Shown in pieces: positions 35,690 through 43,166 of a DNA stretch of 64,000 nucleotides. Made by a program: the position numbers and the translations under genes. The notes under the pieces were generated by a model that saw only the letters and a program-made list of their open reading frames with translations, searched no databases and had not been told where the DNA came from. The DNA comes from Clostridiaceae bacterium. GTDB lineage: Bacteria; Bacillota; Clostridia; Peptostreptococcales; Natronincolaceae. The DNA is taken from positions 30,146 through 94,145 of the forward strand of contig JAFIFG010000057.1 in the NCBI GenBank assembly GCA_020832135.1, written 5' to 3'. Positions within the stretch are counted from its first letter, which is position 1. Every line of letters starts with the position of its first letter.

Positions 35690-36601
35690 ATGATCTACAA
35701 CAATATTACTGAACTTATTGGAAACACTCCTGTAGTTAGATTGAACAGAATGGTAGAGGAAGGTTCAGCTGAGGTGTATGTGAAGCTAGAATCCTTCAAT
35801 CCAAGTAGTTCCGTAAAGGATAGAGCAGCTTTGAATATGGTGATGGAGGCTGAAAAACAAGGGTCACTTAAGCCAGAAGCAACTATTATCGAGCCTACTT
35901 CAGGAAATACAGGTATAGGATTGGCTATGGTGGCTGCCGCTAAAGGTTATAAATTAATTATAGTTATGCCTTCTACTGCAACAGCAGAAAGGGTGAAGCT
36001 ATTAAAGGCGTTTGGTGCTGAAGTTATATTAACACCTGGGGAAGAATTAATGTCAGGAAGTATTAAAAGAGCAGAAGAGTTGTTAGAAGAGATACCTAAT
36101 AGCTTTATGCCTAACCAATTTGAAAATATGTCTAATCCAGATATTCACAAAACCACTACAGCTATTGAGATTTTAGAACAGACTGAAGGAAAACTAGATG
36201 TATTTGTAGCCACTGCTGGAACTGGCGGAACCATCAGTGGAACAGGAGAAGTACTAAAGCAACATATACCGGACTTAAAGATTTATGTAGTAGAATCAAA
36301 AAATTCACCTGTTATAGCTGGGGGGAAACCAGGACCTCATAATATTATTGGTACAGGACCTGGGTTTATTCCTAAGACATTAAATATGAAAATTTTTGAT
36401 GAAATTATTCATGTTACAGATGAAGAAGCCATTGAAACAACTAAAAACTTAGCACGAAAAGAAGGTATTTTATGCGGAATCTCAGCAGGAGCTTCCACTT
36501 TTGTAGCATTACAAATGGCTAAAAAACTTGGACCAGGTAAAAGAGTATTATCTATCATTCCTGATACTGGGGAGAGATATTTAAGTACAGGGTTATTATA
36601 A
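35690..36601 (+). CDS. cysK: Cysteine synthase (O-acetylserine sulfhydrylase)
   Basis: PLP enzyme making cysteine from O-acetylserine and sulfide. 303 residues. The PLP lysine is in NPSSSVKDRAALNM (about residue 43), the substrate loop is PTSGNTGIGLAM and the phosphate-binding loop GTAGTGGTISGTGE-like (ATAGTGGTISG). PDTGERYLSTGL closes the protein as usual. It ends the ssu operon, so sulfur taken up by the transporter may be fed to cysteine; the sulfonate-cleaving step is not encoded here. AGGAGG precedes the ATG. Confidence 0.96.
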   Translation: MIYNNITELIGNTPVVRLNRMVEEGSAEVYVKLESFNPSSSVKDRAALNMVMEAEKQGSLKPEATIIEPTSGNTGIGLAMVAAAKGYKLIIVMPSTATAERVKLLKAFGAEVILTPGEELMSGSIKRAEELLEEIPNSFMPNQFENMSNPDIHKTTTAIEILEQTEGKLDVFVATAGTGGTISGTGEVLKQHIPDLKIYVVESKNSPVIAGGKPGPHNIIGTGPGFIPKTLNMKIFDEIIHVTDEEAIETTKNLARKEGILCGISAGASTFVALQMAKKLGPGKRVLSIIPDTGERYLSTGLL

Positions 36602-36621
36602 AATTTAAATAGCACAAATAA

Positions 36622-36664
36622 ACAAAAAGACTATCCTACAATAAGTTAAGGATAGTCTTTTTGC
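36622..36664. terminator. Bidirectional terminator between cysK and MBL hydrolase
   Basis: AAAAAGACTATCCT (36624-36637) pairs perfectly with AGGATAGTCTTTTT (36649-36662) between convergent genes. Confidence 0.85.
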
Positions 36665-36679
36665 TTTAGGGTGTATTGT

Positions 36680-37384
36680 CTATCCCTTAAAGAAAAACTC
36701 CTGTCCTCTGTGGGTAAGCTCTATTATATCTACATCTAGACATTTAACCTCATTAGCAAACTTACTACAAATAAAGAAGTTATCTCTAAAATGCATAGGC
36801 ACCAGGATTTTAGGATGAATTGTTTCAGCAAAATACTTTCCAGCAAGATAATAAAATTCTTCTAACCTAGGATCAACTGGAACAAAGGCAATATCAATAC
36901 TTGTTCCTTTTAAATATTCAACTTCTTTTTTAAAGTCTGTTTCCTCAGCTATTAATTGCTGTTGGTTAAACTCCTTCCAATGCCACCAATTCAAATCTCC
37001 AGCATGAAATATTTTAAAGTTATCTACTTCAACTAAAAAGGAAACACCTTGATCTGTAGAACCAAAAGACTGTATGACTTTATTCCCTAGCTGTAGAGTT
37101 TCATGGGGTTTTATGTAATGAGCAGTATTTAGATGAATGGTTGCTTCTACATCATCACTTAAGACGTATTGTATGTTTTTATTCACCTCTTGCCATGTAA
37201 AAATTTCAGAGCTAAAATGGTCTCCATGACTATGACTAACAAATACTAGAACATCCTTTTCAGTTTTCAAAACTTCAGTATTTAAAGGACCTTCAAAGTA
37301 ATCAAAAATCAAAAGGTTGTTATCGGTTTCTAATAAGAAACCACTATGACTTAAATGAGTTAGTTTTATTGATGACTTATTCAA
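36680..37384 (-). CDS. MBL-fold metallo-hydrolase
   Basis: A 234-residue metallo-beta-lactamase-fold protein. The metal motif SHSHGDHFS (about residues 51-59) gives HxHxDH, a second ligand set lies in FHAGDLNWWHW, and VPMHFRD supplies the last His. The start LTHLSHSGFLLETDNNLLIFD resembles the UlaG/YtkL-like group of general hydrolases. The start is a TTG with GGGAGAG upstream on the minus strand. The substrate is unknown. It is convergent with cysK and divergent from trmL. Confidence 0.88.
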   Translation of the reverse strand: MNKSSIKLTHLSHSGFLLETDNNLLIFDYFEGPLNTEVLKTEKDVLVFVSHSHGDHFSSEIFTWQEVNKNIQYVLSDDVEATIHLNTAHYIKPHETLQLGNKVIQSFGSTDQGVSFLVEVDNFKIFHAGDLNWWHWKEFNQQQLIAEETDFKKEVEYLKGTSIDIAFVPVDPRLEEFYYLAGKYFAETIHPKILVPMHFRDNFFICSKFANEVKCLDVDIIELTHRGQEFFFKG

Positions 37385-37537
37385 AATGAGTTCTCTCCCT
37401 TCAAAATATAGTACTAATATCCCTTATTTTACTATTCTATACCACTTTTACAAGAATGCAAAACAAGAAGGGGTTTAAAACTACCAATTTTATGCTATAA
37501 TTCAAGATATAATCATTTATACTTAGGAGGAAAAAAT

Positions 37538-38008
37538 ATGTCACTTCACATTGTACTATTAGAACCAGAAATTCCCCAAAATACAGGAAATATTGCTAGA
37601 ACCTGTGTAGTTACACAAACAGTATTACATATTATAGGTCCTATGGGTTTTTCACTAGATGAAAAGGCAGTTAGAAGATCAGGGTTAGATTATTGGGACT
37701 TATTGGATTTTAGATATTATAATAATTACCAAGAATTTATTGAAAAGAATCCTAATGCTACTATTTATTATGCCACTACAAAAGCTAAGAAAGCCCACAG
37801 TGATATAAAGTATGAAGATGAAGCATATATTATGTTTGGGAAGGAAACTAAAGGGATTCCAGAAGAGGTTTTGAATAAAAACAAAGAGTATTGTATCAGG
37901 ATACCTATGTTAAATATAGAAAAAGCTCGTTCTTTAAATTTATCAAATTCTGTAGCCATAGCAGCTTATGAAGTTTTAAGACAATGGGATTATCCAGGGA
38001 TGAGGTAG
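37538..38008 (+). CDS. trmL: tRNA (cytidine(34)-2'-O)-methyltransferase
   Basis: SPOUT-fold enzyme methylating the wobble base of tRNA-Leu. 156 residues, the TrmL/YibK length. Motif 1 PQNTGNIARTC, motif 2 FGKETKGIP and motif 3 SLNLSNSVAIAAYE form the knotted SAM site. TAGGAGG precedes the ATG. An extended -10 element (ATGCTATAAT) lies about 45 bases upstream. It is followed after 35 bases by degV. Confidence 0.95.
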   Translation: MSLHIVLLEPEIPQNTGNIARTCVVTQTVLHIIGPMGFSLDEKAVRRSGLDYWDLLDFRYYNNYQEFIEKNPNATIYYATTKAKKAHSDIKYEDEAYIMFGKETKGIPEEVLNKNKEYCIRIPMLNIEKARSLNLSNSVAIAAYEVLRQWDYPGMR

Positions 38009-38043
38009 TTTGGGGAGAATATAATTTATAGGAGGGGTAAAGG

Positions 38044-38886
38044 ATGAGTAATATTCAAATTATAACCGACAGCATGACGGACGTACCTAAAGACATCGTA
38101 GATAAATACAATATTACGGTAATGCCATTAACGATCCATTTTGAAAATAATGAATATCGTGATGGAGTAGATTTAACTGGTGAGGAGTTCTACAATAAAT
38201 TAAAAGAAGTTAAAGAACTTCCACAAACTTCCCAAGTAACCCCTAATACCTTTATGGAGGCATTTAAACAAGCATTGGATGAGGGAAAAGAAGTGATTTG
38301 CATTAACGGATCTTCTAAAGCCAGCGGGACCCATCAAGCAGCAGTGCTTGCAAAAAAAGAGTTAAACAGTGATGCTATAGATGTGGTGGATACATTGGCA
38401 TTATGTTTTGGTGGAGGCTTTTTTGTGTATGAAGCAGCAAAACTGGTGAAAGAAAATAAATCGAGAAAAGAAATTGTAGAAAGATTAATAGCCATGCAAT
38501 CAAAAATTGACCATATCTTTACTGTAGAAACATTAGAGTATTTAAAAAAAGGTGGACGCCTTAATCCCATGAAAGCAACAATAGGGACAATATTAAATGT
38601 AAAGCCGATATTAACAGTAGAAGAAGGGCTGGTTGAGCCCTTAGATAAAGTCCGAGGAAATAAAAAGATCATTGGAAAAATGGTTGAATTGGCAAAGGCA
38701 AGAGGTGGAGATATGCATAATAAAACTGTCGCAGTAGCTCATGCCAATAATCCTGAAAAGGCACAGGAGTTAAAACAAGCAATAATAAATGAATTAAATC
38801 CTAAAGAGATTATTATAACAGAGATTGGGTGTACTATAGGAACCCATGCAGGACCAGGAACCTTAGCTATTTTCTATCATAAGTAA
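38044..38886 (+). CDS. DegV family fatty-acid-binding protein (second copy)
   Basis: A 280-residue DegV protein. It starts IQIITDSMTDVPKDIVDKY and contains PQTSQVTPNTF, CINGSSKASGTHQAA, LEYLKKGGRLNPM and the C-terminal GCTIGTHAGPGTLAIF. It shares the fold and length of the degV gene on the opposite strand at 30444 but is clearly divergent, so this is not a recent duplication. The lipid bound and any partner kinase are unknown. AGGAGGGG precedes the ATG. Confidence 0.92.
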   Translation: MSNIQIITDSMTDVPKDIVDKYNITVMPLTIHFENNEYRDGVDLTGEEFYNKLKEVKELPQTSQVTPNTFMEAFKQALDEGKEVICINGSSKASGTHQAAVLAKKELNSDAIDVVDTLALCFGGGFFVYEAAKLVKENKSRKEIVERLIAMQSKIDHIFTVETLEYLKKGGRLNPMKATIGTILNVKPILTVEEGLVEPLDKVRGNKKIIGKMVELAKARGGDMHNKTVAVAHANNPEKAQELKQAIINELNPKEIIITEIGCTIGTHAGPGTLAIFYHK

Positions 38887-38979
38887 AATGAATTTATAGG
38901 ATTTTAAACACTGGTGATACTAGCAATAATACTACTATTAAATTTTTTTAAAAAAATGGTCAAAATTATAACAAACTAC

Positions 38980-39008
38980 TTGATTATGAAAACGTTTACG
39001 ATTATAAT
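38980..39008 (+). promoter_or_regulatory. Sigma-A promoter of the glycine reductase operon
   Basis: -35 TTGATT (38980-38985), a 17-base spacer and -10 TATAAT (39003-39008). It lies about 80 bases upstream of the glycine riboswitch and its spacer contains a cre-like site. Confidence 0.8.
38987..39000 (+). promoter_or_regulatory. Candidate CcpA cre site inside the grd promoter
   Basis: TGAAAACGTTTACG matches the B. subtilis cre consensus TGWAARCGYTWNCW at 13 of 14 positions. It fills most of the spacer between -35 and -10, where binding would block RNA polymerase. No experiment is implied. Confidence 0.6.
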
Positions 39009-39087
39009 GAAATTATATAAAGAAAATAAATACTCTTTTATAAAATTATAGAAAAATTTAATGACAAACATTACTGGAAGAAGAATG

Positions 39088-39282
39088 TGGGAGAGATCCA
39101 ATGCAGATAGAATTCATTCTGCACATTGGGCGCCGAAGGAGGAAGCTAAAAAACTCGCCATTTTTTAGGGAATATCTCAGGCAAAAGGACCGTATTCTGA
39201 CAGTTCTCTGGAAAGCTATTATAATAGCACCGAAGGAGCAATTTCTATATACTTAGAAGGAAACTCTCAGGTCAATCAACAG
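39088..39282 (+). promoter_or_regulatory. Tandem glycine riboswitch
   Basis: Two adjacent aptamers are recognisable. The first opens with GGGAGAGATCC and carries GGCGCCGAAGGAGGAA and ATCTCAGGCAAAAGGACC; the second carries TTCTCTGGAAAGC, AGCACCGAAGGAGCAA and AACTCTCAGGT, separated by a short linker. Glycine binding to tandem aptamers of this class usually turns genes on. A terminator follows directly, and the controlled operon consumes glycine, so glycine would relieve termination. Confidence 0.96.
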
Positions 39283-39333
39283 AGGTGATTATGGCAATGG
39301 GGCATTGACATAATTATCTCTGTTTTTGTTTTG
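39280..39333 (+). terminator. Terminator of the glycine riboswitch
   Basis: CAGAGGTGATTATG (39280-39293) pairs with CATAATTATCTCTG (39309-39322) with two G-T pairs, then TTTTTGTTTT. Its 5' arm touches the end of the second aptamer, as needed for a switch. Confidence 0.8.
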
Positions 39334-39407
39334 CAAAAATATAAAATCAGCACATCAAAAACATAATTTTACATAAACTAGTAAAAGTGTTTTATGGAGG
39401 TATCAAC

Positions 39408-39788
39408 TTGAAATCTATAATAATTACTAACAATCCTAAGGTTTTAAAAAACTATGAAGATAAATACAAAGTAATATTTTTGGAAGGAAGCTATTTAGAG
39501 GTTTTGACCACAACAAGGGATTTAGTTCATAAGGGACATGAATTATTAACCCACCCCTTGTCAGGAAGCATAAAACCCAATGAAACACCTTATAAAAGTA
39601 TTATGATTTCACAAAATAAAGAAAAATTAAATATGGAATCTTTAATGATTATAGAAGATAGTATAGTCACTGCAACAAAATTTATAAATATAAAAAAAAC
39701 ACCTTCTTGGCCTGAAAAAGTACTAGAAGATTTCAAGGAAATTGATTATACACTTATAACCAGTGGTATGGATAGTATAGAAGGATAA
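39408..39788 (+). CDS. grdX: GrdX family protein
   Basis: A 126-residue protein of the GrdX family, found at the head of glycine reductase operons. It begins KSIIITNNPKVLKNYEDKY and has RDLVHKGHELLTHPLSGSIKPNETPYKS, typical of GrdX. No catalytic motif or membrane segment is visible, and no function has been established. The start is a TTG at 39408, with GGAGG at 39396-39400 giving good spacing. It is the first gene after the glycine riboswitch. Confidence 0.88.
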   Translation: MKSIIITNNPKVLKNYEDKYKVIFLEGSYLEVLTTTRDLVHKGHELLTHPLSGSIKPNETPYKSIMISQNKEKLNMESLMIIEDSIVTATKFINIKKTPSWPEKVLEDFKEIDYTLITSGMDSIEG

Positions 39789-39858
39789 GTTTTGATTTAA
39801 ATAGTAAATTATTGGCAATAAAAATAAAATAAGGTTAAATTAAGAGGGAGTGAAACAT

Positions 39859-40806
39859 ATGGAAAAAATTTATGATGTAGTTATTATTGGAGCTGGACCA
39901 GCTGGCTTATCAGCAGGATTATATGCAGCAAGAGGTAAAATGTCCACCTTGATTTTAGAAAAGGATAAGACTGGGGGACAGATTTCAACGACCAATGAAG
40001 TTGCAAACTATCCTGGTTCTATTGAAAATGCTACTGGACCTTCTTTAGTAGCTAGAATGGTGGAACAATGTAAGGAATTTGGTGCTGAAATGAAAAAAGA
40101 CACCATTAAAGAAGTACAAGTAGAGGGAAAAATCAAGGTATTAGTAGGAGAAAAAGAAACCTATAAAGCAAAAACAATTATTATGGCTGGAGGAGCTAGC
40201 CCAAGACTGATGGATGTACCTGGAGAAAAGAAATTAACAGGTAAGGGAGTATCCTACTGTGCTACATGTGATGCAGACTTTTTTACGGATTTTGAAGTTT
40301 TTGTAATAGGTGGAGGAGACTCTGCAGTAGAAGAGGCCATACATTTAACAAAGTTTGCTAGAAAAGTTACTGTTGTACATAGAAGAGATGAACTAAGAGC
40401 TGCCAAATCCATTCAGGAAAAAGCCTTTAAAAATGAAAAAATTGAGTTTATATGGGATACAGTAGTAGAAGAAGTTAAAGGCGATGGATTAGTAGAATCA
40501 GTAGTATTTAAAAATGTAAAATCAGGAGAATTACATGAATACCATGCAGACGAAGAGGATGGAACCTTTGGAATATTTGTTTTCGTTGGATACCTACCTC
40601 AAACTGAACTATTTAAAGAAATCCTAGATATGGATAAGGCAGGTTATTTAATTACAGATGACAATATGAATACTAATGTAGCAGGAGTGTTTGCTGCTGG
40701 AGATTGTCGTGTGAAGTCTTTAAGACAGGTAGTAACTGCTGTAGCTGATGGTGCAATTGCAGCTATTCAAGCAGAAAAATATATTGCTAATGTATTTGAA
40801 GAATAA
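39859..40806 (+). CDS. trxB: Thioredoxin reductase of the glycine reductase system
   Basis: NADPH-dependent flavoenzyme that reduces thioredoxin. 315 residues. FAD site IIGAGPAGLSAGLY, redox pair CATCD (about residue 135), NADPH loop VIGGGDSAVEEA and the FAD end motif GVFAAGDCRVKSLRQV. In amino-acid-fermenting clostridia this enzyme with its thioredoxin delivers electrons to selenoprotein A. The ATG at 39859 has AGAGGGAGTG upstream; the GTG at 39850 overlaps this site. trxA follows closely. Confidence 0.96.
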   Translation: MEKIYDVVIIGAGPAGLSAGLYAARGKMSTLILEKDKTGGQISTTNEVANYPGSIENATGPSLVARMVEQCKEFGAEMKKDTIKEVQVEGKIKVLVGEKETYKAKTIIMAGGASPRLMDVPGEKKLTGKGVSYCATCDADFFTDFEVFVIGGGDSAVEEAIHLTKFARKVTVVHRRDELRAAKSIQEKAFKNEKIEFIWDTVVEEVKGDGLVESVVFKNVKSGELHEYHADEEDGTFGIFVFVGYLPQTELFKEILDMDKAGYLITDDNMNTNVAGVFAAGDCRVKSLRQVVTAVADGAIAAIQAEKYIANVFEE

Positions 40807-40833
40807 AATTATTATGATAAGGAGGTGAAGGGG

Positions 40834-41151
40834 ATGTTAGCAGTTGATAAGGATACTTTTGAGAAAGAGGTATTGGAGGCAGAAGGTGCTGTTTTAGTGG
40901 ACTACTGGAGTGAAGGCTGTGAACCATGCAAAGCTTTAATGCCAGATATTGAGGCCCTAGAAGAAGCCTATGGAGATACAGTTAAATTTGTAAAATTAGA
41001 TACAACCAAAGCTAGAAGATTAGCTATCAAACAAAAAGTATTAGGATTACCAACTATAGCTTTATACAAAAATGGTGAAAAGATTGAAGAAGTAACAAAA
41101 GAAGATGCTAGTAAAGCTAATGTAGAAGCTATGATTAAAAAACATGTATAA
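40834..41151 (+). CDS. trxA: Thioredoxin with CEPC active site
   Basis: A 105-residue thioredoxin fold protein. The active site reads [14 protein letters not shown], so the CxxC loop is CEPC rather than the common CGPC; the conserved cis-Pro is in LGLPTIALY. Changes in the two middle residues alter redox potential, which fits a dedicated electron carrier for GrdA. The ATG at 40834 follows GGAGGTGA (40821-40828); the GTG-like frame start at 40825 lies in that site. It sits between trxB and grdE in the operon. Confidence 0.93.
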   Translation: MLAVDKDTFEKEVLEAEGAVLVDYWSEGCEPCKALMPDIEALEEAYGDTVKFVKLDTTKARRLAIKQKVLGLPTIALYKNGEKIEEVTKEDASKANVEAMIKKHV

Positions 41152-41172
41152 GTAACATAATATACATTAACC

Positions 41173-41252
41173 GTAGGAACTGCGGGGTTAGCTTGGTGAA
41201 TTTCCAGCCATTATGGCTGGATTACCCAAGAAACTCTTCCTATTAGGGGAGA
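41173..41252 (+). promoter_or_regulatory. Structured leader RNA upstream of grdE, unassigned
   Basis: In the 131-base gap between trxA and grdE, TAGGAA (41174-41179) can close a helix with TTCCTA (41237-41242). Inside it a long hairpin forms: CTTGG/CCAAG (41192-41196 with 41226-41230) and CCAGCC/GGCTGG (41204-41209 with 41215-41220). The 3' strand of the outer helix can instead pair with a GGGGAGA segment at 41246-41252. I do not recognise a known riboswitch class. Confidence 0.5.
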
Positions 41253-41282
41253 AAAGTTCAAAAATAAAGGGAGGTGAAGTTT

Positions 41283-42569
41283 GTGCGCCTAGAGTTAGGA
41301 AACATTTTTATAAAAAATGTAAAATTTGGTGAATCAACAAAGATTGAAGATTCTATACTTCATATCAATAAGGAAGAATTACTAGCCGCTGTTGGTGGAG
41401 ACGAGCACATTAAAAGCATTGATGTTGAATTAGCTCATCCTGGTGAAGAAATAAGAATCACACCTGTAAAAGATGTTATTGAGCCAAGAGTTAAAGTGGA
41501 AGGCCCAGGAGGAATATTCCCTGGTATGCTTAGTAAGGTAGACACTGTAGGAACTGGTCGTACTCATGCATTGAAGAATATTGCAGTTGTTACTGCTGGA
41601 AAGATAGTTGGTTTCCAGGAAGGCATCATAGATATGACAGGTCCTGGTGCAGAATACACACCATTTTCTAAATTGCATAATATCGTTGTAGTTGCAGAAC
41701 CAGCAGATGGTATTAAGCAACATGAGCATGAAGCAGCCGTAAGAACAATAGGATTAAAGGCGGCTCAATTTTTAGGAGAATTTGCTAAAAACATTGAACC
41801 AGACGAAGTAAAGTATTATGAGACAGAACCTCTGTTAGAATCTGTAGCCAAATATCCTGATTTACCTAAAGTTGGATATGTATATATGCTACAAACTCAA
41901 GGTTTATTACATGATACCTATGTATATGGTGTGGATGCAAAAAAAATCGTACCTACATTGCTTTATCCAACAGAAACAATGGACGGAGCTATTGTTAGTG
42001 GTAACTGTGTATCTGCATGTGACAAAAACCCGACCTATGTACATCAAAACAACTCCATTATCGAGGATCTTTATGAAAAACATGGCAAAGAAATAAACTT
42101 TGTAGGTGTAATTATCACCAATGAAAATGTATATCTTGCTGATAAAGAGAGATCTTCAAATTGGACAGCAAAATTAACAAGGTATCTTGGTTTAGACGGT
42201 GTTATTGTTTCACAAGAGGGCTTTGGTAACCCTGACACTGATTTAATCATGAACTGTAAGAAAATAGAAAATGAAGGCATCAAGACTGTTATTGTAACAG
42301 ATGAATATGCAGGAAGAGATGGAGCATCTCAATCTCTTGCAGATGCAGATGCCAAGGCTGATGCTGTTGTAACCAATGGTAATGCCAACGAAGTTATTGT
42401 ATTACCTCCTATGAAGAAAATTATAGGGTCAACAGAATATGTTGATGTTATCGCTGGAGGATTTGATGGAAGTTTAAGAACAGATGGTAGTATTGAAGTA
42501 GAGATACAAGCTATAACAGGTGCAACTAATGAAACAGGATTTGTTAAGCTTTCTTCAAAGGGCTACTAA
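41283..42569 (+). CDS. grdE: Glycine reductase component B, subunits alpha/beta proprotein
   Basis: Proprotein (428 residues) that is cleaved into two subunits of the substrate-binding component B of glycine reductase. Cleavage occurs before a conserved cysteine that becomes a carbonyl (pyruvoyl-type) group; here the cysteine in VSGNCVSACDKNP is exactly residue 242 when translation starts at the GTG at 41283, matching the known processing position in the family and fixing this start. GGGAGGTGA precedes it. The N-terminal RLELGNIFIKNVKFGE and the GPGGIFPGMLSKVDTVG block are characteristic. GrdE acts with selenoprotein GrdB to form a Schiff base with glycine. Confidence 0.97.
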   Translation: MRLELGNIFIKNVKFGESTKIEDSILHINKEELLAAVGGDEHIKSIDVELAHPGEEIRITPVKDVIEPRVKVEGPGGIFPGMLSKVDTVGTGRTHALKNIAVVTAGKIVGFQEGIIDMTGPGAEYTPFSKLHNIVVVAEPADGIKQHEHEAAVRTIGLKAAQFLGEFAKNIEPDEVKYYETEPLLESVAKYPDLPKVGYVYMLQTQGLLHDTYVYGVDAKKIVPTLLYPTETMDGAIVSGNCVSACDKNPTYVHQNNSIIEDLYEKHGKEINFVGVIITNENVYLADKERSSNWTAKLTRYLGLDGVIVSQEGFGNPDTDLIMNCKKIENEGIKTVIVTDEYAGRDGASQSLADADAKADAVVTNGNANEVIVLPPMKKIIGSTEYVDVIAGGFDGSLRTDGSIEVEIQAITGATNETGFVKLSSKGY

Positions 42570-42651
42570 ACTAATTATATAGAATAAGATCTTAAGTAAA
42601 TATACTGAATTAAAACATACAATATTCTAAAAAATAGGAAAGGGTGATAAT

Positions 42652-43128
42652 ATGGCACGTTTTGATGATAAAAAAGTCATCATAGTTGGTGACAGAGATG
42701 GAATTCCTGGACCAGCCATTGAAGAGTGTTTAAAGACAACTGGTGCAGAAGTTGTTTTCTCATCAACTGAATGCTTTGTCTGAACCGCTGCAGGAGCAAT
42801 GGACTTAGAAAATCAAAAAAGAGTAAAGGATCTTACAGAAAAACATGGAGCTGAAAACATGGTAGTTCTTTTAGGAGCTGCTGAGGCAGAAGCTGCAGGA
42901 CTTGCTGCAGAAACTGTAACAGCTGGAGATCCAACCTTTGCTGGTCCGTTGGCAGGAGTTCAGTTAGGACTTCGAGTATATCACGTAGTAGAACCTCAAT
43001 TTAAAGATGAAGTTGATGCTACAGTATTTGACGATCAAATAGGTATGATGGAAATGGTGTTAAATGTAGATGAGATAATAGAAGAAATGACTTCTATTAG
43101 AAGTGAACACTGTAAATTTGATGATTAA
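42652..43128 (+). CDS. grdA: Glycine reductase selenoprotein A (in-frame UGA = Sec44)
   Basis: Small redox selenoprotein that receives the carboxymethyl group from component B and passes it to component C. Translation runs ATG 42652 to TAA 43128 through a TGA at 42781-42783, read as selenocysteine 44. The redox motif is ECFVU with C41 and U44 (CxxU), the arrangement known for GrdA, and the total of 158 residues is the family length. Conventional gene finding would give only a shortened ORF from 42799. A short hairpin after the UGA fits a bacterial SECIS. AAAGGGTGAT precedes the ATG. Confidence 0.97.
42781..42805 (+). promoter_or_regulatory. Sec codon and candidate SECIS of grdA
   Basis: UGA at 42781-42783 is followed directly by a small stem (GCT 42787-42789 with AGC 42795-42797, flanked by CC/GG) with a GCAGG loop. 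Bacterial SECIS elements lie within about 40 bases of the UGA. The fold is by eye. Confidence 0.6.
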
Positions 43129-43166
43129 TTAAATATCCCGTTAAAAACTTAGAGAGGGGGGAAAGT

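Noticed and set aside
30444..38886. The two degV genes as a recent duplication
   Set aside because: Their proteins share only family motifs; the DNA sequences show no extended similarity by eye.
41160..41282. grdE leader as a T-box or glycine riboswitch
   Set aside because: No T-box core (GGTGG/ACCGCG) and no glycine aptamer core (CCGAAGG ... CTCAGG) is present.
42651..42666. TGGCACGTTTTGATG at the grdA start as a sigma-54 promoter
   Set aside because: The -12 TTGC element is absent at the required distance, and the position is over the start codon.
42781..42783. TGA in grdA as a nonsense mutation, with 42799-43128 as a separate gene
   Set aside because: Reading through gives the full GrdA with Sec44 and CxxU in the known place; the downstream piece has no ribosome site.
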